From Verrucomicrobiota bacterium (lineage in GTDB: Bacteria > Verrucomicrobiota > Verrucomicrobiia > Opitutales > Opitutaceae): a DNA stretch of 6,359 nucleotides. A program made the position numbers and the translations under genes. The notes beneath the pieces were generated by a model. The model had not been told where the DNA came from and searched no databases. It was given only the letters and a program-made list of their open reading frames with translations. Of this stretch, positions 5,832 through 6,359 are shown one piece after another (positions within the stretch are counted from its first letter, which is position 1; every line of letters starts with the position of its first letter). Where the stretch lies: the NCBI GenBank assembly GCA_003694825.1, contig RFJS01000565.1, positions 1 to 6,359 of the forward strand. The letters are read 5' to 3'.

Positions 5832-6359
5832 GTGTGGGGTCGGTGGGTGCGGGCTGTTGCGCCCGGCGGGCGCGGTCGAGCTCGAGGTCGACGCGCTGGA
5901 GGAAGCCGTGGACTTGCTCAGGTGTGAGGAGGAGGTCGCGGGTGCCTTTGCGGCCGTAGAGGCGGATCGGCCAGGGCTCGGTGATGGCCTCGAGGTAGCG
6001 ACGGTCGAGCGGGATGTGCTGCTGCTCGTCGGTGAGGAGCAGGCCGGGGGTGTCGAGGGATGTGACTATGAGCGGGAGGGTGTTGCCCGCGAGGTCGGCC
6101 GCGTGGGTGAAGTAGTTGGGTCCGTAGTGGTAGTTGCGCAGGACGCGGATGTTGAGGATGTAGCTGCGCACGGCGCCCTCGCGGATGCCGGCGGCGAGGG
6201 CGAAGGTGAGGATGTCGGCCTGGTGTTTGTCGCCGGGGTTGGTGAGGTTGGGGGTGACGACGACGGTGGTGTGGGTGAAGGGGTCGTGGGTGACGGTGCA
6301 GGCGGCGGCGATCTGGTCTGGTGGCCAGGTGGAGATGTGCGGGGTGGCACAGCCGGCGA
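5821..6359 (-). CDS. Unknown protein, convergent with int, N-terminus missing
   Basis: The frame is open on the minus strand from the right edge of the window to TGA at 5823-5821, giving about 178 visible residues; the true start lies beyond 6359. A GTG at 6171 is in frame, but the upstream residues (HISTWPPDQIAAACTVTHDPF, then ADILTFALAAGIREGA) read as protein, so it is probably internal. I do not recognise the family. Visible parts are a strand-rich segment with THTTVVVTP, a Tyr/Asn-rich stretch NYHYGPNYFTHAADLAG, a hydrophobic segment LPLIVTSLDTPGLLL, a C-terminal helix LTPEQVHGFLQRVDLELDRARR, and a Pro/Thr/Ala tail. There is no obvious HTH, signal peptide or catalytic motif. Codons are C-ended, unlike int. 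The stop overlaps the int stop region tail to tail with no terminator between. It could be a phage early or lysogeny-region gene or a cargo gene. Confidence 0.6.
   Translation of the reverse strand, partial: AGCATPHISTWPPDQIAAACTVTHDPFTHTTVVVTPNLTNPGDKHQADILTFALAAGIREGAVRSYILNIRVLRNYHYGPNYFTHAADLAGNTLPLIVTSLDTPGLLLTDEQQHIPLDRRYLEAITEPWPIRLYGRKGTRDLLLTPEQVHGFLQRVDLELDRARRAQQPAPTDPTPTA

Overview
The window reads as the junction of the late (structural) end and the integration module of a temperate tailed phage with high GC content, probably a siphophage. The order is tail-tip protein, metallophosphoesterase, small winged-helix protein, small unknown protein, a tRNA-derived attachment core, tyrosine integrase, then a convergent unknown gene. 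This is the lambda-like order late genes - attP - int. It fits an excised, circular or virion phage genome better than a simple prophage end, because phage-type genes lie on both sides of the core. The host cannot be fixed from the sequence. The integrase style (an RHSFASY box and a GH...HYR...A..F...P ending) resembles, from memory, integrases of Verrucomicrobiota and Planctomycetota, so that is a weak suggestion only.

Left part (1-4648, all + strand). A tail-tip / baseplate-hub protein, cut by the left window edge, fills the first 3.2 kb. Three short genes follow with little or no spacing: a calcineurin-like phosphoesterase, a small winged-helix protein overlapping it, and a 74-residue protein starting one base after the previous stop. 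They look like one late transcript with translational coupling.

Attachment region (4639-4850). Bases 4639-4695 fold as the anticodon arm, long variable arm, T arm and 3' acceptor strand of a tRNA-Leu with anticodon UAG, but no 5' half is present. This is the classic attP core of a phage that integrates into the 3' half of a tRNA gene. The stop codon of the 74-residue gene is the anticodon triplet itself. Between the core and int are about 155 bases with short direct repeats (candidate integrase arm sites), inverted repeats, and a strong hairpin ending one base before the int start codon. The loop region of that hairpin repeats the anticodon-loop sequence of the core.

Right part (4851-6359). 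The tyrosine integrase (326 residues, + strand) ends 11 bases inside a minus-strand gene that runs off the right edge and that I do not recognise. Top-strand composition changes visibly near the core: C-rich with C-ended codons to the left, strongly G-rich to the right. The integration module may therefore have a different history from the late genes.

No CRISPR array, intact RNA gene, insertion sequence or known defence system is visible. The most interesting content is the att region: a stop codon sharing bases with an anticodon, and an anticodon-like hairpin in front of int.
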